From Burkholderia pseudomultivorans (GTDB lineage: Bacteria; Pseudomonadota; Gammaproteobacteria; Burkholderiales; Burkholderiaceae): a stretch of 64,000 nucleotides of DNA. Every line of letters starts with the position of its first letter. Within the stretch, counting starts at the first letter, position 1. The notes beneath the pieces are model-generated. The model searched no databases. It saw nothing but the letters and a program-made list of their open reading frames with translations, and was not told the DNA's origin. This document shows, one piece after another, positions 17,848 to 28,287 of the stretch. The position numbers and the translations under genes are program-made. Where the stretch lies: contig NZ_CP013377.1 in assembly GCF_001718415.1 (NCBI RefSeq), positions 1,488,001-1,552,000 on the forward strand. The letters are read 5' to 3'.

Positions 17848-18020
17848 ACGACGTGCGACAAGGGCGGGTCAGCGGCGGCGCGCGGCGCGCTGCAGTTCGA
17901 TGAAGCGGGCGGAGAACAGCGCGGTCAGCGCGCGCCGGAGCAGGTCGAGCTTGTTCATGAACGGGCCGATCTTGGGTGACGGGGCATCGATCGATGCAAT
18001 GCCCGTGCCACGGCGGATCA

Positions 18021-18058
18021 TGCCGTGCAAGCGCGCACGGCACGCACTGCAGCGGTGC
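18021..18058. promoter_or_regulatory. NtrC-like site and adjacent palindrome between the divergent guanidine promoters
   Basis: GCAC-N7-GTGC (18044-18058) has the half-sites and spacing of NtrC-binding sites (GCAC-N7-GTGC in E. coli glnA). Overlap-adjacent is a perfect 8-bp inverted repeat TGCCGTGC-N6-GCACGGCA (18021-18042). Both lie roughly 150-190 bp from each sigma54-like promoter, a normal enhancer distance. GC-rich DNA makes such matches easier by chance, so this is a candidate. Confidence 0.45.
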
Positions 18059-18200
18059 GGCAACGCGTTCGCCTGGTGCGCGGCACGCCCGCCGCGAGGG
18101 CAAATGACCGCTGCCATGTCGCGCCCGCGGCGCGCGCGCCGGCCGCCGCACCGCGCGGGGCGGTCGTTTCGTCGAGGCTGGCACGCAACTCGCTTGATCG

Positions 18201-18216
18201 TGGCCCGAGAGGTGCG
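18201..18216 (+). promoter_or_regulatory. Sigma54-type (-24/-12) promoter for the guanidine degradation unit
   Basis: TGGCCCG-AGAG-GTGCG carries the invariant GG and GC dinucleotides at the exact sigma54 spacing (GC at 18214-18215), though the -12 box is weaker than in the left unit. The predicted start near 18227 falls just before the riboswitch. Confidence 0.5.
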
Positions 18217-18239
18217 AAGCAATTTGCATCATCTTCAGG

Positions 18240-18372
18240 ATCGCTAGGGTTCCGGTCGTGCGGCGTTCGCGCCGCACGATGGCTGGTCCGAGAGCAATCC
18301 GGTCTTGCCTTCGCCTCGCTTCGAGGAAACGGCGAGGCTCCACGGAGGGATAAAAGCCCGGGAGGTCGCGAT
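18240..18372 (+). ncRNA. Guanidine-I (ykkC) riboswitch, right unit
   Basis: The conserved blocks CTAGGGTTCCGG (from 18244), CTGGTCCGAGAGC and ACGGAGGGATAAAAGCCCGGGAGG (ending 18365) appear in order, with a long GC hairpin (GTGCGGC...GCCGCAC) between the first two. A 5-bp P1 stem ATCGC/GCGAT closes it (18240-18244 with 18368-18372). It lies ~50 nt before the first gene of the degradation operon. Guanidine binding in this class normally turns expression on. Confidence 0.95.
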
Positions 18373-18423
18373 GTCGTTCGGTCGCCCTCTCACGCCTTTT
18401 GTCCAACCGACCACGGAGCCGTC

Positions 18424-19179
18424 ATGTCGCCGAGCCCCCAAGCCGTCCTCGCCCCACCGCCGCACGTCGCGTGGGAAACGCTGATTCCCGCCGGAACCCA
18501 CTGGTCCGGCATCCTGCGCCGCGGTCTCGCGCTGCGCATCGTCGATGTCGAAGGCGGCGCGAACCTGTCCGCCGTGTTTCATCGCCAGGAAGACCTGCTC
18601 GAACGCTACAACATGGCCGATACGCTGAAGGCGCAGCACACCGCGCACCTGACGCGCGGCCATGTGCTCTACACGGACATGGGGCGCGTGATCGCGTCGA
18701 TCACGGCCGACACGCTCGGCTGGCACGATCCGCTCGGCGGCGTCGGCGATGCACGTCTGTTCGCGCACAAGTACGGCACGACGACTTACCAGGCCGATCG
18801 CAACGCGATGATCCGCAACGGCCGCGACAGCCTGGTGCTCGAACTCGCGAAATACGGGCTGTCGGCGCGCGACCTCGTCGCGAACGTCAATTTCTTCAGC
18901 AAGCTCCGGACGGCGGATGACGGCACGCTCGATTTCGTGACCGGTCATTCGCCGGCCGGCAGCACCGTCGAGCTGCGCTTCGAGATGAATACGCTCGCGG
19001 CATTCTCGACCGCGCCGCATCCGCTCGATCCGCGCGCGGACTATGCGCCGAAGCCGGTGAAGCTGATCGCCTATCGCGCGTATCCGGCGGACGCCGCCGC
19101 CCCCGAGGACGATCCGTGCCGCCGCGCGTGCGCGGAGAACGTGCGCGGCTTCGCCAACACCGACCGCCTGTTCGCGTAA
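18424..19179 (+). CDS. DUF1989-family carboxyguanidine deiminase-type subunit (urea amidolyase-associated protein), paralogue 1
   Basis: A 251-aa protein of the family once called urea-carboxylase-associated proteins and since identified as the two subunits of carboxyguanidine deiminase (CgdAB), which release ammonia from carboxyguanidine to give allophanate. Motifs shared with the next gene are [27 protein letters not shown] and [12 protein letters not shown]. Unlike the next protein it lacks the Cys-rich positions that should bind metal, so it may be the structural or partner subunit. First gene after the riboswitch; 11 nt separate it from its partner. Confidence 0.88.
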   Translation: MSPSPQAVLAPPPHVAWETLIPAGTHWSGILRRGLALRIVDVEGGANLSAVFHRQEDLLERYNMADTLKAQHTAHLTRGHVLYTDMGRVIASITADTLGWHDPLGGVGDARLFAHKYGTTTYQADRNAMIRNGRDSLVLELAKYGLSARDLVANVNFFSKLRTADDGTLDFVTGHSPAGSTVELRFEMNTLAAFSTAPHPLDPRADYAPKPVKLIAYRAYPADAAAPEDDPCRRACAENVRGFANTDRLFA

Positions 19180-19190
19180 GGAGCCGGACC

Positions 19191-19847
19191 ATGCCGATCA
19201 TCGAAAGCCGACTCGACCCGCGCGACGCGATCCACGACGTCACGCTCAACGCAGGCGAACCGTGGCTGCACGACCTGAAGCGCGGACAGGTATTCCGGAT
19301 CCTCGACCTCGAAGGCAACCAGGCCGTCGATACGCTGTTCTACCGGTCCGACGACCCCGAGGAGCGCTACAGCGCACAGGACACCATCCGCGCGCAGCGC
19401 AACCTGTATCTGAGCGCCGGCAGCGTGCTGCTGTCGAGCCGGGGCAACGCGATGGCGACGATCGTCGCCGACACCTGCGGCCGCCACGACACGCTCGGCG
19501 GCGCGTGCGCGGCCGAGAGCAACACGGTGCGCTATGCGCTCGACAAACGTCACATGCACAACTGCCGCGACAGCTTCCTTAATGCGATTACGCACTGCAC
19601 ATGCGGTGCGGGCGCGCGGCTCACCAAGCGCGACCTCGTCGGCAACGTCAACTTCTTCATGAACGTGCCCGTCACGCCGGCCGGCAGGCTGACGTTCGAG
19701 GACGGCATCTCCGCGCCCGGCAAGTACGTCGAGATGCGTGCGGAAATGGACGTCACCGTGCTGATCTCGAACTGCCCGCAGCTGAACAACCCGTGCAACG
19801 GCTACAACCCGACGCCCGTGCGTCTGACGATCTGGGAGGCGGCATGA
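19191..19847 (+). CDS. DUF1989-family carboxyguanidine deiminase-type subunit, paralogue 2 (metal site retained)
   Basis: A 218-aa paralogue of the previous gene. It keeps [24 protein letters not shown] and [17 protein letters not shown], whose Cys/His residues probably form the catalytic metal site of this fold; so this is the likely active subunit. The start at 19191 is set by AAGGAG six bases upstream. The stop overlaps the ATG of a 20-codon mini-ORF that bridges to the carboxylase. Confidence 0.88.
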   Translation: MPIIESRLDPRDAIHDVTLNAGEPWLHDLKRGQVFRILDLEGNQAVDTLFYRSDDPEERYSAQDTIRAQRNLYLSAGSVLLSSRGNAMATIVADTCGRHDTLGGACAAESNTVRYALDKRHMHNCRDSFLNAITHCTCGAGARLTKRDLVGNVNFFMNVPVTPAGRLTFEDGISAPGKYVEMRAEMDVTVLISNCPQLNNPCNGYNPTPVRLTIWEAA

Positions 19848-19906
19848 ACGAGCGCCTGGCATTGCGCGTTACGCCCGTCGCGGCGATCCGGCGGGAGGCC
19901 CCATGA
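19844..19906 (+). CDS. 20-codon bridging mini-ORF between deiminase and carboxylase genes
   Basis: ATG at 19844 overlaps the upstream stop (ATGA) and its own stop TGA (19904-19906) overlaps the carboxylase ATG at 19903 (ATGA). The peptide would be 20 residues, basic and non-hydrophobic. The double 4-nt overlap suggests that it serves to carry ribosomes across the 56-nt gap to couple translation, instead of making a useful peptide. It could also be chance. Confidence 0.35.
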   Translation: MNERLALRVTPVAAIRREAP

Positions 19907-22900
19907 GATTCGCCAAAGTCCTCGTCGCGAACCGCGGCGAAATCGCGTGCCGCGTGATTCGCACGCTGAAGCGGCTCGGCATTGCGTCGGTCGCGATCTA
20001 CTCGGATGCCGATCGCGATGCGCGCCACGTGACGCTCGCCGACGAAGCCGTGCGGGTCGGCGCCGCGCCGGCGGCCGACAGCTACCTGAACGTCGCGGCG
20101 ATCCTGGCCGCCGCGCGCGCGACCGGTGCGCAGGCCGTGCATCCCGGCTACGGCTTCCTGTCCGAGCATGCCGGCTTCGCCGATGCCTGCGAAGCGGCGG
20201 GCCTGCGCTTCATCGGGCCGCGCGGCGACCAGATGCGCGCGTTCGGCCTCAAGCACACCGCACGCGCGCTCGCGGCCGCACAGGGCGTCGCGCTGCTGCC
20301 GGGCACGGGCCTGCTCGACGACGTCGAGACCGCGCTCGCCGAAGCCGCTGCGGTCGGCTATCCGGTGATGCTGAAAAGCACGGCCGGCGGCGGCGGGATC
20401 GGCATGTCGCTGTGTCGCGACGCCGCGCAGCTCGAGGCGGCCTTCGAGTCCGTCGTGCGGCTCGGCAACGCGAACTTCGCGCATGCCGGCGTGTATCTGG
20501 AGAAATTCGTCGAACACGCGCGGCATATCGAAGTGCAGATCTTCGGCGACGGCCGCGGCAACGCGATCGCGCTCGGCGAACGCGATTGCTCGGTGCAGCG
20601 CCGCAACCAGAAGGTGATCGAGGAAACGCCTGCGCCGGACCTCACCGACGCCGAGCGCGACGCGCTGCATGCGAGCGCGGTGCGGCTGGCCCGCGCGGTC
20701 GGCTACGCGTCGGCCGGCACGGTCGAATTCGTGTTCGACGCGAGCACGCGGCAGTTCTATTTCCTCGAAGTCAACACGCGGCTGCAGGTCGAACATGGCG
20801 TGACCGAAGCGGTCACCGGCATCGATCTCGTGGAATGGATGATCCTGCAGGCCGAAGGCGACCTGCCGCCGCTCGACACGCTCGCCGTTGCGCCGCGCGG
20901 CGCGAGCATCCAGGTGCGGCTCTATGCGGAGGATCCGCACAAGCAGTTCCTGCCGAGCGCGGGCGTGCTCACGCACGTCGCCTTTCCGGACGACGTGCGC
21001 GTCGACGGCTGGATCGAGGCGGGCACCGAAGTCAGCGCGCATTACGACCCGCTGCTCGCGAAGCTGATCGTGCGCGGCGATACGCGGCGCGAGGCGCTGG
21101 CCGCGCTGCAGGCCGCGCTGGCGCGGACCGAGCTGTACGGGATCGAGACCAATCTCGACTACCTGCGCGCGATTGCCGGCTCGGACACCTTCGCGCGCGG
21201 CGCGCCGACGACGGCGTTCCTGTCGCGCTTCGCGTTTGCGCCGCACACGATCGACGTGCTCGACGGCGGCGTGCAGACCACCGTGCAGCAGGCGCCCGGG
21301 CGGGTCGGCTACTGGAGCGTCGGCGTGCCGCCGTCCGGTCCGATGGACGATCGGGCGTTCGACCTGGCGAACGCGCTGCTCGGCAATGCGCGCGACGCGG
21401 CCGGGCTGGAATTCACGATGGTCGGCGCGACGCTGCGCTTCAACACCGCGACGCTGTTCGTGCTCGGCGGCGCGCCGCTCGCGGCCACGCTCGACGGCGA
21501 GCCCGCACCGTTCTGGCAGGTGCTGCGTGCACGGCCGGGGGCGGTGCTGAAGCTCGGCGGCGTGACGGGCGCGGGCGTGCGTGCGTGCCTGGCCGTGAAA
21601 GGCGGACTGCAGGTGCCCGACTATCTCGGCAGCAAGGCGACCTTCACGCTCGGCCAGTTCGGCGGCCACGCCGGGCGCGCGCTGCGCAAGGGCGACGTGT
21701 TGCACCTGCACGCGGACGCGGGGCGCGGCGACGCCGGCGCGACGCTGGCCGCCGCCGACGTCCCCGTATTGACGCACGCGTGGACGCTCGGCGTGCTGGA
21801 CGGCCCGCACGGCGCGCCGGACTTCTTCACGCCGGACGACATCGCGATGCTCTACGGCACGCAGTGGACAGTCCACTACAACTCGAGCCGGACCGGCGTC
21901 CGGCTGCTCGGCCCGAAGCCGCAATGGGCGCGCGCGGACGGCGGCGAGGCCGGCCTGCATCCGTCGAACATCCACGACAATGCGTATGCGATCGGCGCGG
22001 TCGATTTCACCGGCGACATGCCCGTGATCCTCGGCCCGGATGGCCCCAGCCTCGGCGGCTTCGTGTGCCCGGTGACGGTCGTGCGCGACGAACTGTGGAA
22101 GCTCGGCCAGTTGCGCCCGGGCGATACCGTTCAGTTCGTCCGCGCCCGCGTGCCGGCCGCCCCTCATGCCGCCCCGGCCGGCGCGCCGGACGATTGCGTG
22201 CTGCATCGCGACCCATCCGCCGGCGGCGGCATCGGCGTCGTCTACCGGCGCTCGGGCGATCGCAACGTGCTGGTCGAATACGGGCCGCCGATGCTCGACC
22301 TGAACCTGCGCTTTCGCGTGCATGCGCTGATGTGCTGGCTCGACGCCCACCGGCTGCCCGGCATGCTCGACCTGACGCCGGGAATCCGTTCGCTGCAGGT
22401 CCAGTTCGACGCGCGGACGCTGCCGCTCGCGACGCTGCTCGCGCATCTGCAGGCCGCCGAGCGCGAACTGCCCGACGTGGCCGACATGCGCGTGCCGAAC
22501 CGCATCGTGCACTTGCCGCTGTCGTGGGACGACCCGTCGACGCGCGTCGCGATCGAGCGCTACATGCAGTCGGTGCGGCCCGATGCGCCGTGGTGCCCGA
22601 GCAATATCGAGTTCATCCGGCGCATCAACGGGCTGGCGAGCATCGACGACGTGAAGCGCATCGTGTTCGACGCGCGCTATCTGGTGATGGGGCTCGGCGA
22701 CGTCTATCTCGGCGCGCCGGTGGCCACGCCGATCGATCCGCGGCACCGGCTCGTGACGACCAAGTACAACCCCGCGCGCACCTGGACGCCAGAGAACGCG
22801 GTCGGCATCGGCGGCGCGTATCTGTGCGTGTATGGGATGGAAGGGCCGGGCGGCTACCAGTTCGTCGGCCGTACCGTCCAGATGTGGAACCGCCACCGCA

Positions 22901-23475
22901 CCACGCGCGAATTCGAAGCCGGCAAGCCGTGGCTGCTGCGCTTCTTCGACGAGATCCGCTTCTACGAAGTCAGCGAGGCCGAGCTGACCGCACTGCGCGC
23001 GGATTTCGTCGCGGGCCGTGCGGCGCTGAAGATCGAGGATTCCGTGTTCGACCTGGGCGCGTACAACCGCTTCCTGCGCGACGAGGCGGATTCGATCGCC
23101 GCGTTCAAGGCCACGCAGCAAGGCGCGTTCGAAGCCGAGCGCGAACGCTGGCGGGCGGCCGGGCACGCGGAATACGTCGGCGAGCCGGAGCAGGGCGACG
23201 CGCAGGCGGCGCGCGGGGCGGGCACGCTCGACGAGACGCAGCGCGCGATTGCCGCGGACGTGTCGGGCAGCCTGTGGAAGGTGCTGGTCGAACCCGGCGA
23301 GCGCGTGACCGAAGGGCAGGTCGTCGCGATCGTCGAATCGATGAAGATGGAGGTGGCGGTGACGGCAACGGAAGACGGCATGATCGAGACGATCGATTGC
23401 GCGCCGGGTGCGCCGGTGGTGGCCGGCCAGCGGCTGATGGTGCTGAAGGCGGGCGCCGCCGAGGAGGTCGCATGA
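19903..23475 (+). CDS. Guanidine/urea carboxylase (biotin-dependent)
   Basis: A 1,190-aa ATP- and biotin-dependent carboxylase of full family length. Order: biotin carboxylase (residues ~1-450; [15 protein letters not shown]-grasp loop, [14 protein letters not shown]), AHS2/KipA-like and AHS1/KipI-like carboxyltransferase halves (~450-1050), and biotinyl carrier (~1110-1190; biotin on Lys1148 in ESMKME). It carboxylates guanidine (or urea) with bicarbonate. Databases name it urea carboxylase; guanidine riboswitch control and the DUF1989 pair argue that guanidine is the true substrate. The stop overlaps the allophanate hydrolase start by 4 nt. Confidence 0.95.
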   Translation: MRFAKVLVANRGEIACRVIRTLKRLGIASVAIYSDADRDARHVTLADEAVRVGAAPAADSYLNVAAILAAARATGAQAVHPGYGFLSEHAGFADACEAAGLRFIGPRGDQMRAFGLKHTARALAAAQGVALLPGTGLLDDVETALAEAAAVGYPVMLKSTAGGGGIGMSLCRDAAQLEAAFESVVRLGNANFAHAGVYLEKFVEHARHIEVQIFGDGRGNAIALGERDCSVQRRNQKVIEETPAPDLTDAERDALHASAVRLARAVGYASAGTVEFVFDASTRQFYFLEVNTRLQVEHGVTEAVTGIDLVEWMILQAEGDLPPLDTLAVAPRGASIQVRLYAEDPHKQFLPSAGVLTHVAFPDDVRVDGWIEAGTEVSAHYDPLLAKLIVRGDTRREALAALQAALARTELYGIETNLDYLRAIAGSDTFARGAPTTAFLSRFAFAPHTIDVLDGGVQTTVQQAPGRVGYWSVGVPPSGPMDDRAFDLANALLGNARDAAGLEFTMVGATLRFNTATLFVLGGAPLAATLDGEPAPFWQVLRARPGAVLKLGGVTGAGVRACLAVKGGLQVPDYLGSKATFTLGQFGGHAGRALRKGDVLHLHADAGRGDAGATLAAADVPVLTHAWTLGVLDGPHGAPDFFTPDDIAMLYGTQWTVHYNSSRTGVRLLGPKPQWARADGGEAGLHPSNIHDNAYAIGAVDFTGDMPVILGPDGPSLGGFVCPVTVVRDELWKLGQLRPGDTVQFVRARVPAAPHAAPAGAPDDCVLHRDPSAGGGIGVVYRRSGDRNVLVEYGPPMLDLNLRFRVHALMCWLDAHRLPGMLDLTPGIRSLQVQFDARTLPLATLLAHLQAAERELPDVADMRVPNRIVHLPLSWDDPSTRVAIERYMQSVRPDAPWCPSNIEFIRRINGLASIDDVKRIVFDARYLVMGLGDVYLGAPVATPIDPRHRLVTTKYNPARTWTPENAVGIGGAYLCVYGMEGPGGYQFVGRTVQMWNRHRTTREFEAGKPWLLRFFDEIRFYEVSEAELTALRADFVAGRAALKIEDSVFDLGAYNRFLRDEADSIAAFKATQQGAFEAERERWRAAGHAEYVGEPEQGDAQAARGAGTLDETQRAIAADVSGSLWKVLVEPGERVTEGQVVAIVESMKMEVAVTATEDGMIETIDCAPGAPVVAGQRLMVLKAGAAEEVA

Positions 23476-25340
23476 GCACGACGCCACGTTCGCTGCTGCC
23501 GGAGCTGCGCTCGATCGCCGCGCTGCGGGCGCGCTACGAGGCCGGCGACCTGACGCCGCACGCGCTCGTCGACGCGATCGCCGCGCATTTCGACGCCGGC
23601 GATCCGCATCACGCGTGGATCCGGCCGCTGACGCACGCCGAGATGGCCGCCTATGCCGATGCGCTGGCCGGGCGCGACCTCGCGTCGTTGCCGCTTTACG
23701 GCGTGCCGTTCGCGATCAAGGACAACATCGACCTGGCCGGCATTCCGACCACGGCGGCCTGTCCGGCCTATGCATACACGCCGGCACGCAGCGCGCCGGT
23801 CGTCGAGCGGCTGATCGCGGCCGGCGCGATTCCCGTCGGCAAGACCAATCTCGACCAGTTCGCGACCGGCTTGTCGGGGCAGCGCTCGCCGTACGGCGCG
23901 TGCCGCAATGCGCTCGATCCGCGCTATGCATCGGGCGGATCGAGTTCCGGGTCGGCGGTGGCCGTCGCGCTCGGCGTCGCGACGTTCTCGCTGGGCACCG
24001 ACACGGCCGGTTCCGGGCGCGTGCCGGCCGCCTTCCACGGGCTCGTCGGGCTCAAGCCGACCCGCGGCGTGCTGAGTACGCTCGGCGTCGTGCCGGCCTG
24101 CCGGTCGCTCGATTGCGTGTCGGTGTTCGCGCATTCGCCGGCCGACGCACGGTCGGTGTTCGCCGCCGCGCAGGGCGTGACCGAAGGCGATCCGTACGGC
24201 CGCGCGTGGCAGCCGCTGCTGGGCGCCGACGGACTGCGCGCGCAGCCGGCGCGGGCGCTCGGGCAGTCGCGCTTCGGCGTGCCGCGTGCCGATCAGCTCG
24301 AGTTCTTCGGCGACGCATCGTACCGCGCCGCATGGGATGCGGCGCTCGTCCGCCTGCGGGCGACCGGCGCGCGGATCGTCGAGATCGATTTCAGCCCGTT
24401 CCTGGCCGTCGCGCGGCTGCTCTACGAGGGCCCGTGGGTCGCCGAGCGGCTGGCCGCGCTCGGCGCATTCGCGGCGCGCGAACCCGATGCGCTGCATCCG
24501 GTGATTCGCACGATCGTCGGCGGCGCCGCGCGCTTCAGCGCGGCCGACGCGTTCGCCGCGTTCGACCGGCTCGCGACGCTGCGCGTCGAGGCTGCCCGCG
24601 CCTGGGACGGGCTCGACGCGATCGTGATGCCGACCTCGGCAACGACCGCGACCGTCGACGCGCTCGAAGCCGATCCGATCGGCGTCAATTCGCGCTTCGG
24701 CTACTACACGAACTTCGTCAACCTGCTCGACCTGTCGGCGATCGGGGTGCCGGCCGGCTGCTGCGATACCGGGCCGCATGCGGGGCTGCCGTTCGGCATC
24801 ACGTTCGTCGGCCGTGCGCACGACGACGCGCGGCTGCTCGATCTGGCACAGGCATGGGGCGACGGGGATCCGGCTGCCGACGCTGCGCGGGCGTCGAACG
24901 GCGCGGCGCCTGACGCCGGCGCGGGCGTCGTGCGCGTGGCCGTCGTCGGCGCGCATCTGCGCGGCGAGCCGTTGAACGGGCAGCTCACGCAGCGCGGTGC
25001 GCGCTTCGTCGCCGCGACGACGACCGCGCCGGCCTATCGTCTCTACGCGCTGTCGGACGCGGCCTCCGCGGGCGGCGTCGCCAGGCCGGGGCTCGTCCGC
25101 GTGGCGGACGGCGGCGCGCCGATCGCGGTCGAGGTCTGGGAGATGCCGGTCGCTGCGTACGGCAGTTTCGTCGCGGGCATCGCGGCGCCGCTCGGCATCG
25201 GCACGCTGACGCTCGCGGACGGCGCGCGCGTGCAGGGCTTCCTGTGCGAAAGCGCGGCGCTCGACGAGGCGACGGACATCACGCGTTTCGGCGGCTGGCG
25301 GGCTTACCGCGCCCGCGCCGCGAGCGACGCGTTGCAATGA
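23472..25340 (+). CDS. atzF: Allophanate hydrolase
   Basis: A 622-aa amidase-signature enzyme. The catalytic Ser-cisSer-Lys triad is visible: Lys83 in PFAIKDNID, the cis-Ser in GGSSSGSA (~158), and nucleophile Ser181 in [10 protein letters not shown]. Residues ~470-622 form the C-terminal domain typical of allophanate hydrolases, which completes breakdown of the N-carboxy product. Overall reaction: allophanate to two ammonia and two CO2. It is coupled to the carboxylase (ATGA) and is the terminal enzyme of the guanidine pathway. Symbol follows the AtzF family and is not specific to this pathway. Confidence 0.92.
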   Translation: MSTTPRSLLPELRSIAALRARYEAGDLTPHALVDAIAAHFDAGDPHHAWIRPLTHAEMAAYADALAGRDLASLPLYGVPFAIKDNIDLAGIPTTAACPAYAYTPARSAPVVERLIAAGAIPVGKTNLDQFATGLSGQRSPYGACRNALDPRYASGGSSSGSAVAVALGVATFSLGTDTAGSGRVPAAFHGLVGLKPTRGVLSTLGVVPACRSLDCVSVFAHSPADARSVFAAAQGVTEGDPYGRAWQPLLGADGLRAQPARALGQSRFGVPRADQLEFFGDASYRAAWDAALVRLRATGARIVEIDFSPFLAVARLLYEGPWVAERLAALGAFAAREPDALHPVIRTIVGGAARFSAADAFAAFDRLATLRVEAARAWDGLDAIVMPTSATTATVDALEADPIGVNSRFGYYTNFVNLLDLSAIGVPAGCCDTGPHAGLPFGITFVGRAHDDARLLDLAQAWGDGDPAADAARASNGAAPDAGAGVVRVAVVGAHLRGEPLNGQLTQRGARFVAATTTAPAYRLYALSDAASAGGVARPGLVRVADGGAPIAVEVWEMPVAAYGSFVAGIAAPLGIGTLTLADGARVQGFLCESAALDEATDITRFGGWRAYRARAASDALQ

Positions 25341-25404
25341 ACGCCCGGCCGCGCGATGCCACGGGCGTCGCGCGGTCGGCACCCGAAACGAACCGGAGAT
25401 TCCC

Positions 25405-26379
25405 ATGTCAACGACCCGCAACACGACCGGATGGCTGGCCGTGCGCCGCGAACTGACGACACGCGGCAAATGGACGCTCGGCCTCGCGTCCTTCCTGCTG
25501 CCGTTTGCCGCCTGGTGCCTGATCAGCTATGTGCCGTTCGTCTGGCATCCGCAGATGCGCATCACGAATCCGGGAAGCGTCGATTATTTCCAGACCGGCA
25601 TGCAGATCGACCGCGAGGTGTTCGACGACGAGCTCGCGCATGCGCGCGCGACGCATGCAGCCGTGCCGGAAGGCGTGCGCGCGAATCCGGTCTACCTGCC
25701 CGCGCCGCACCAGGTGCTGCGCGCGTTCTATACCGCATTCACGACGCCGCCCGCGTCGCGCGACGGCGTATGGCTGCACGAGAGCCTGTGGCACAGCATC
25801 CGGATCATCTTCTGGGGCTTCGTGATCTCGTCCGCGATCGGCGTGCCGCTCGGCATCGTCTGCGGCACCTTCAGTGCGCTCGCGCGGCTGCAGGAGCCGT
25901 TCCTGGAATTCTTCCGCTATCTGCCCGCGCCCGCGTTCGGCGCGCTGATGGTCGCGATCCTCGGCATCTACGACGCGCCGAAGATCGCGATCATCGTGAT
26001 CGGGACGCTGTTCCAGCAGGTGCTGATCATCGCGAACACGACGCGCAAGCTCGAATACGGGCTGTTCGAGGCCGCGATGACGCTCGGCACGAAGAAGCTC
26101 AAGCTGCTCACGCACGTCGTGATTCCCGGCGTGCTGCCCGACCTGTATCGCGACCAGCGGATCCTGCTCGGCTGGGCTTGGACCTACCTGATCGTTGCCG
26201 AACTCGTCGGCACGAGCTCGGGCATCACCTGGTACATCAGCCAGCAGGCGCGCTACCAGCATTTCGACAACGTGTACGCGGCGATCCTGATGATCGGCAT
26301 CATCGGCCTCGGCACCGACATCGTGCTCGGGCTGCTCGGCCGCAGGCTGTTTCCGTGGGATCGCACGCTGAAAGCATGA
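25405..26379 (+). CDS. ABC transporter permease of the guanidine/urea-carboxylase region
   Basis: A 324-aa permease of the SsuC/TauC/NrtB class. One N-terminal membrane segment (~25-47) is followed by an unusual ~80-residue non-membrane insert, likely periplasmic (residues ~50-128), then five or so hydrophobic segments and the EAA-type loop [28 protein letters not shown] at 25405 has GGAG upstream. Partner of the ATPase next door and of the binding protein at 16516-17538, which is 8 kb away in a divergent unit. Confidence 0.9.
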   Translation: MSTTRNTTGWLAVRRELTTRGKWTLGLASFLLPFAAWCLISYVPFVWHPQMRITNPGSVDYFQTGMQIDREVFDDELAHARATHAAVPEGVRANPVYLPAPHQVLRAFYTAFTTPPASRDGVWLHESLWHSIRIIFWGFVISSAIGVPLGIVCGTFSALARLQEPFLEFFRYLPAPAFGALMVAILGIYDAPKIAIIVIGTLFQQVLIIANTTRKLEYGLFEAAMTLGTKKLKLLTHVVIPGVLPDLYRDQRILLGWAWTYLIVAELVGTSSGITWYISQQARYQHFDNVYAAILMIGIIGLGTDIVLGLLGRRLFPWDRTLKA

Positions 26380-26438
26380 CGCCCGTCGACTCATATCCCG
26401 CATCCCAGATCCATCGACCGATTTCCGAAGAGGGCATC

Positions 26439-27350
26439 ATGCAGAATCCGCAAGCCGTTCCCGACTACCTGATTCAGTCCGACGCGGTGCGCGAGCGCTT
26501 CGAACGGCTGAAGGCCCGCGACGTGATCCTCGACGTGCGCCATGTCGGCAAGCGTTTCGCGACGCCGCAAGGCGAGTGCGTCGCGCTCGACGACATCAGC
26601 TTCCGCACGCACCGGCGCGAATTCGTGTGCGTGATCGGCCCGTCCGGTTGCGGCAAGTCGACGCTGATCCGCATCCTGGCCGGGCTCGATGCGCAGACGA
26701 GCGGCGAAGTGCTGCTGGACGGCAAACCCGTGCAGGGCCCCGGCGCCGACCGCGGGATGGTGTTCCAGGGCTATACGCTGTTTCCGTGGCTCACCGTGAA
26801 GAAGAACGTGATGTTCGGTCTCCGGATGAACGGCAGCAGCAGCAGCGAGGCCGAGCGTGAAGCGCTGCAGTGGCTCGATCTGGTCGGGCTCGCGCGTTTC
26901 GCCGACGTGTATCCGCACCAGCTGTCGGGCGGGATGAAGCAGCGCGTGGCGATCGCCCGCGCGCTCGCGAACCGTCCGCGCATCCTGCTGATGGACGAGC
27001 CGTTCGGCGCGCTCGACGCGCAGACGCGCGCACGGATGCAGACGCACCTGCTCGACATCTGGCGCAACATCGACGTGACGATTCTGTTCATCACGCACGA
27101 TCTCGACGAGGCGATTTTCCTGGCGGACCGGATCCTCGTGCTGAAGGCGAATCCGGGAGCGGTGCAGGAACTGATCGAGGTGCCGGTGCCGCGGCCGCGC
27201 GATTATTCGCAGGTCAATTCGCCGGCGTTCATCGCGACCAAGGCGCGGCTCGAGGCGCTGATTCATCCGAAGGAGGTCGCGCTCGCCGACGACGACGGCG
27301 TGCGGCCGCACATGATCCGGATGACGGACGTGTCGGACAACGTCGAGTAG
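26439..27350 (+). CDS. ABC transporter ATPase of the guanidine/urea-carboxylase region
   Basis: A 303-aa ATPase of the nitrate/sulfonate/taurine group. Walker [11 protein letters not shown]-loop FQGYTLFPW, signature LSGGMKQR, Walker [13 protein letters not shown] and switch His (FITHD) are all intact. ATG at 26439 has AGAGGG five bases upstream; an in-frame ATG at 26376 overlaps the permease stop by 4 nt and would add 21 residues, so a coupled start is also possible. Last gene of the guanidine operon. Confidence 0.92.
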   Translation: MQNPQAVPDYLIQSDAVRERFERLKARDVILDVRHVGKRFATPQGECVALDDISFRTHRREFVCVIGPSGCGKSTLIRILAGLDAQTSGEVLLDGKPVQGPGADRGMVFQGYTLFPWLTVKKNVMFGLRMNGSSSSEAEREALQWLDLVGLARFADVYPHQLSGGMKQRVAIARALANRPRILLMDEPFGALDAQTRARMQTHLLDIWRNIDVTILFITHDLDEAIFLADRILVLKANPGAVQELIEVPVPRPRDYSQVNSPAFIATKARLEALIHPKEVALADDDGVRPHMIRMTDVSDNVE

Positions 27351-27376
27351 GCCGTGCAGGGCAGCCCGCTGCAGGC

Positions 27377-27958
27377 CTAGCCGCGGGCGAGCGCCCGTGC
27401 CGCCGCGACGTCGCCGCGTCGATACGCGGCGCGCACGGCTGCCGCCGTAGCGGCCAGGACGTCCGCTGGCGGCTGCCTGCGCAGGCGCACGGCCACGCGC
27501 GGCAGCGACGCGAGCTGACGCCGAAGGTCGACGATCAGCCGTGCGCAGCCGGATCGCGCGGACGACGCGTCCGGGTGTACGGCGGCATCGGCCAGCCCGG
27601 CCGCCCACTCGACGCCGCGATGGCGCCTGACCTTGTCGAGATGCGGCAGATGGCGCGCGTCGCCCGACAACGCGACCAGCAGCGCGGCCCAGTGCGCGCC
27701 GCGCCATCCGCCGGGATTCGGATCCTGTGTCAGGTCGTCCAGCAGCGCATCGTCCAGCGCGCACAGGCTTTGATGGCACAGATAGTGGAAGTCGAGCGGT
27801 TCGTAGCGGACGTGCGGATAGTCGCGCAGCACGTGTGCGAGCTCGTCGCCGGCCGCGACGACGGCGTGCAGGAACGACTCGGCCGGCGCGGGACGGTTCA
27901 GCCGGAGCGTCGGCACGCCGGAAAACAGGCGGTAGAGATCGTCGGGATGGTAGTGCAT
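27377..27958 (-). CDS. Hypothetical protein
   Basis: A 193-aa soluble protein, not recognised. Mostly helical with an Ala/Arg-rich, leucine-patterned second half (LRRQLASLPRVAVRLRRQ, TAAAVRAAYRRGD) that may form repeat helices. It runs convergent to the ATPase gene, with 26 nt between stops. A small palindrome GTACG-GAA-CGTAC (27996-28008) lies 38 nt upstream of the start and could be an operator. No partner gene visible. Confidence 0.6.
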   Translation of the reverse strand: MHYHPDDLYRLFSGVPTLRLNRPAPAESFLHAVVAAGDELAHVLRDYPHVRYEPLDFHYLCHQSLCALDDALLDDLTQDPNPGGWRGAHWAALLVALSGDARHLPHLDKVRRHRGVEWAAGLADAAVHPDASSARSGCARLIVDLRRQLASLPRVAVRLRRQPPADVLAATAAAVRAAYRRGDVAAARALARG

Positions 27959-28287
27959 GCGATGGGCGTTCGTCGCGCGGGCTGACCGGGAACTGGTACG
28001 GAACGTACACCAGAATGCGGCGCTCGGGTGAGCCTGTATTCATGACCTGGCCGGCGGCAACCGGCAAAACTTGCCGACCGACACGATCGGCGTGCGCGCC
28101 GGCACGCGATTCGACCGGTCGCCGCCGCTTCGCCGTTCGTAGCGCGCATCCTGCCCAGGCGGCGCGATCGCCCCGGCAACTACGTAATTCACGCCTTTTC
28201 GACCGATTTCCGTTCGGCACAATGGACCATTGCGCGTGGCTGCCCGCCGTTTCCGCGGCGCATCACGCAGGCGGCGGGAGAACGAAC
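27959..28287. other. Divergent intergenic region before the giant gene
   Basis: 329 bp between a leftward hypothetical gene and the rightward giant gene. It holds the palindrome GTACG-GAA-CGTAC (27996-28008) and, at the right end, the giant gene's ribosome-binding site GGGAG. I see no convincing -35/-10 pair, no repeat and no small gene. Confidence 0.5.

Noticed and set aside
17869..17958. A 29-aa leftward mini-ORF upstream of the left riboswitch
   Set aside because: No ribosome-binding site, and it lies upstream of the predicted sigma54 start, so it would not be in the transcript.
19947..23471. Rightward frame in a second phase running through the carboxylase gene and continuous with the allophanate hydrolase frame
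   Set aside because: Only the part from 23472 on encodes recognisable protein; the upstream part is an Arg-rich shadow of the carboxylase.
19753..23487. Long leftward open frame opposite the carboxylase gene
   Set aside because: Same composition artefact; low-complexity Arg-rich product and no start signal.
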